From SCQX01 sp035720945 (GTDB lineage Bacteria > Pseudomonadota > Gammaproteobacteria > Burkholderiales > Burkholderiaceae_B): a DNA stretch of 5,594 nt. Under the pieces are notes generated by a model, which worked only from the letters and a program-made list of their open reading frames with translations, was not told the DNA's origin and searched no databases. Where the stretch lies: assembly GCA_035720945.1 (NCBI GenBank), contig DASTNK010000155.1:1-5594 (forward strand), given 5' to 3'. Positions 4,388 through 5,594 of the stretch are shown piece by piece; positions within the stretch are counted from its first letter, which is position 1, and every line of letters begins with the position of its first letter. A program made the translations under genes and the position numbers.

Positions 4388-5594
4388 CTACACCGTCACC
4401 CCCACCACCCACGGCGCGAATTCGTTCTGGCCATACCCGTGCACTTCGCTCTTGGTCTTGCGCCCCGACGCGGTTTCCAGCATCAGCCGGTAAATCTTCT
4501 CTCCCAGGCTGTCCACGGTTTCCTCGCCGCTGATGATCGTGCCGCAGTTGATGTCGATGTCTTCTTCCTGGCGCTCCCACAGCGCGTTGTTGGTGCTGAG
4601 CTTGAGCGACGGCGACGGTGTGCAACCGTAGGCCGAGCCGCGTCCGGTGGTGAAACAGATCATGTTGGCGCCGGATGCCACCTGGCCGGTGGCCGACACC
4701 GGGTCGTAGCCCGGGGAATCCATGAACACCATGCCCTTGGCCGTGACGGGCTCGGCGTACTGGTAGACCTCGTTCAGGTTGGTCGTGCCGGCCTTGGCCA
4801 CGGCGCCCAGGGATTTTTCCAGAATGGTGGTCAGGCCGCCCGCTTTGTTGCCGGGCGAGGGGTTGTTGTTCAGTTCGGCGAAGTTGCGCGAACAATAGTC
4901 TTCCCACCACTTGATGCGCTCGACCAGTTTTTCGCCCACCTCGCGGCTGACCGCGCGCTGCGTCAGCAAGTGTTCGGCACCATAGATTTCCGGGGTTTCC
5001 GAGAGGATGGCCGCGCCGCCGGCGCGCACCAGGCGATCGACCGCCGCGCCCAGTGCGGGGTTGGCGGTGATGCCGGAATAACCATCCGAGCCGCCGCACT
5101 GCAGGCCCACGACGATGTGCGAGGCCGACACCGGCGTGCGCGTGACCTGGTTGGCCGCGGGCAGCATTTCCTTCACTTTCTCGATGCCCTTGGCCACCGA
5201 CTTGGCGGTGCCGCCCGTGTCCTGGATGGTGAACGTCTGCAGGCGGTCGTTCTCGTGCAGGCCGCCGGTGGCCAGGATGGCCGGAATCTGGTTGGTTTCG
5301 CAGCCCAGCCCCACCATCAGCACGGAATGGAAGTTCGCGTGGCGCATGTAGCCGATCAGCGTGCGCCGCAGCGTGTCCATGAACAGGCCCTTGGCGCCCA
5401 TGCCGCAGCCCGTGGCGTGCGGCAGCGCCACGACGCCGTCGACGTTCGGGTAGTCGGCCAGGGCGGCCGGGTTGATGTCGCGGCGGAAGTGGTCGGCGAT
5501 GGATCGCGCCACCGTGGCCGAGCAGTTCACCGAGGTGAGGATGCCGATGTAGTTGCGCGTGGCGACCCGGCCGTCCGGGCGCACGATGCCCAGG
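4388..5594 (-). CDS. uxaA: UxaA-family altronate (sugar-acid) dehydratase, 5' end outside window
   Basis: The visible 402 codons cover nearly all of the GD_AH catalytic domain shared by altronate dehydratase (UxaA) and galactarate dehydratase (GarD). The frame enters from the window edge as LGIVRPDGRVATRNYIGILT, so the GTG at 5584 is internal rather than the start. Family blocks in order are SVNCSATVAR, PHATGCGMG, GLGCETNQIPAI, QCGGSDGYSGITANPA, SETPEIYGAEHLLTQRA, SPGNKAGGLTTILEKSLGA, FMDSPGYDPVSATGQVASGA, CFTTGRGSAYGCTPSP and KLSTNN. UxaA converts D-altronate to 2-dehydro-3-deoxy-D-gluconate in cytoplasmic hexuronate breakdown, using iron. Whether the N-terminal SAF domain is fused or on a separate gene lies outside the window. 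Galactarate or a related sugar acid cannot be excluded as substrate, and the sulfolactate lyase subunit SuyB is a relative. The gene ends with TAG at 4390-4388, with no frameshift. Confidence 0.9.
   Translation of the reverse strand, partial: LGIVRPDGRVATRNYIGILTSVNCSATVARSIADHFRRDINPAALADYPNVDGVVALPHATGCGMGAKGLFMDTLRRTLIGYMRHANFHSVLMVGLGCETNQIPAILATGGLHENDRLQTFTIQDTGGTAKSVAKGIEKVKEMLPAANQVTRTPVSASHIVVGLQCGGSDGYSGITANPALGAAVDRLVRAGGAAILSETPEIYGAEHLLTQRAVSREVGEKLVERIKWWEDYCSRNFAELNNNPSPGNKAGGLTTILEKSLGAVAKAGTTNLNEVYQYAEPVTAKGMVFMDSPGYDPVSATGQVASGANMICFTTGRGSAYGCTPSPSLKLSTNNALWERQEEDIDINCGTIISGEETVDSLGEKIYRLMLETASGRKTKSEVHGYGQNEFAPWVVGVTV

Noticed and set aside
4323..5099. 258-codon minus-strand ORF
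   Set aside because: It is an alternative frame of the dehydratase gene, full of Arg/Gly/His, with no conserved motif.

Overview
The window comes from a GC-rich bacterial chromosome. The metabolic and regulatory genes have strongly GC-rich third codon positions (one counted 60-base stretch of the transporter gene is 72% GC). The gene types (LysR regulator next to a DHA2 efflux pump, UxaA-type sugar-acid dehydratase, tRNA-Thr) fit a betaproteobacterium of the Burkholderiales, perhaps Alcaligenaceae such as Achromobacter or Bordetella. The genus is an inference from style, not a database match.

Left part (1-2763). A short minus-strand ORF with a GTG start (181 to 32) encodes a 49-residue single-pass membrane protein. 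Upstream of it on the same strand is a LysR-type regulator whose best start is at 1183. A 176-base divergent promoter region with a candidate LysR box separates it from a plus-strand DHA2-family (14-TM, EmrB/QacA-like) efflux transporter. The layout suggests the regulator controls the transporter.

Middle part (about 2764-4170). This is a small accessory island between two converging transcription units. It holds two toxin-antitoxin modules in the same direction. The first is decayed: only the C-terminal third of a RelE/HigB-like killer protein remains (2830-2967), overlapping by ATGA an antitoxin gene (2964-3222) that has lost an internal segment over the first part of its helix-turn-helix and is frameshifted. 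The second is an intact higBA pair (3330-3608 and 3618-3941) with all expected HigB catalytic residues and a near-consensus promoter that would give an almost leaderless mRNA. Imperfect repeats of about 50 bases, sharing an identical 20-mer, begin at the stop codon of each antitoxin gene although the two antitoxins belong to different families. This cassette-like arrangement is the most interesting feature here. A further short, probably decayed ORF follows (4044 onward).

Right part (about 4173-5594). On the minus strand lie a UxaA/GarD-family dehydratase gene (cut by the window edge at its 5' end), then tRNA-Thr(UGU), then three tandem 12-base repeats and a candidate intrinsic terminator. 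The island therefore sits next to the 3' end of a tRNA gene, a classic integration position, but no integrase is visible.
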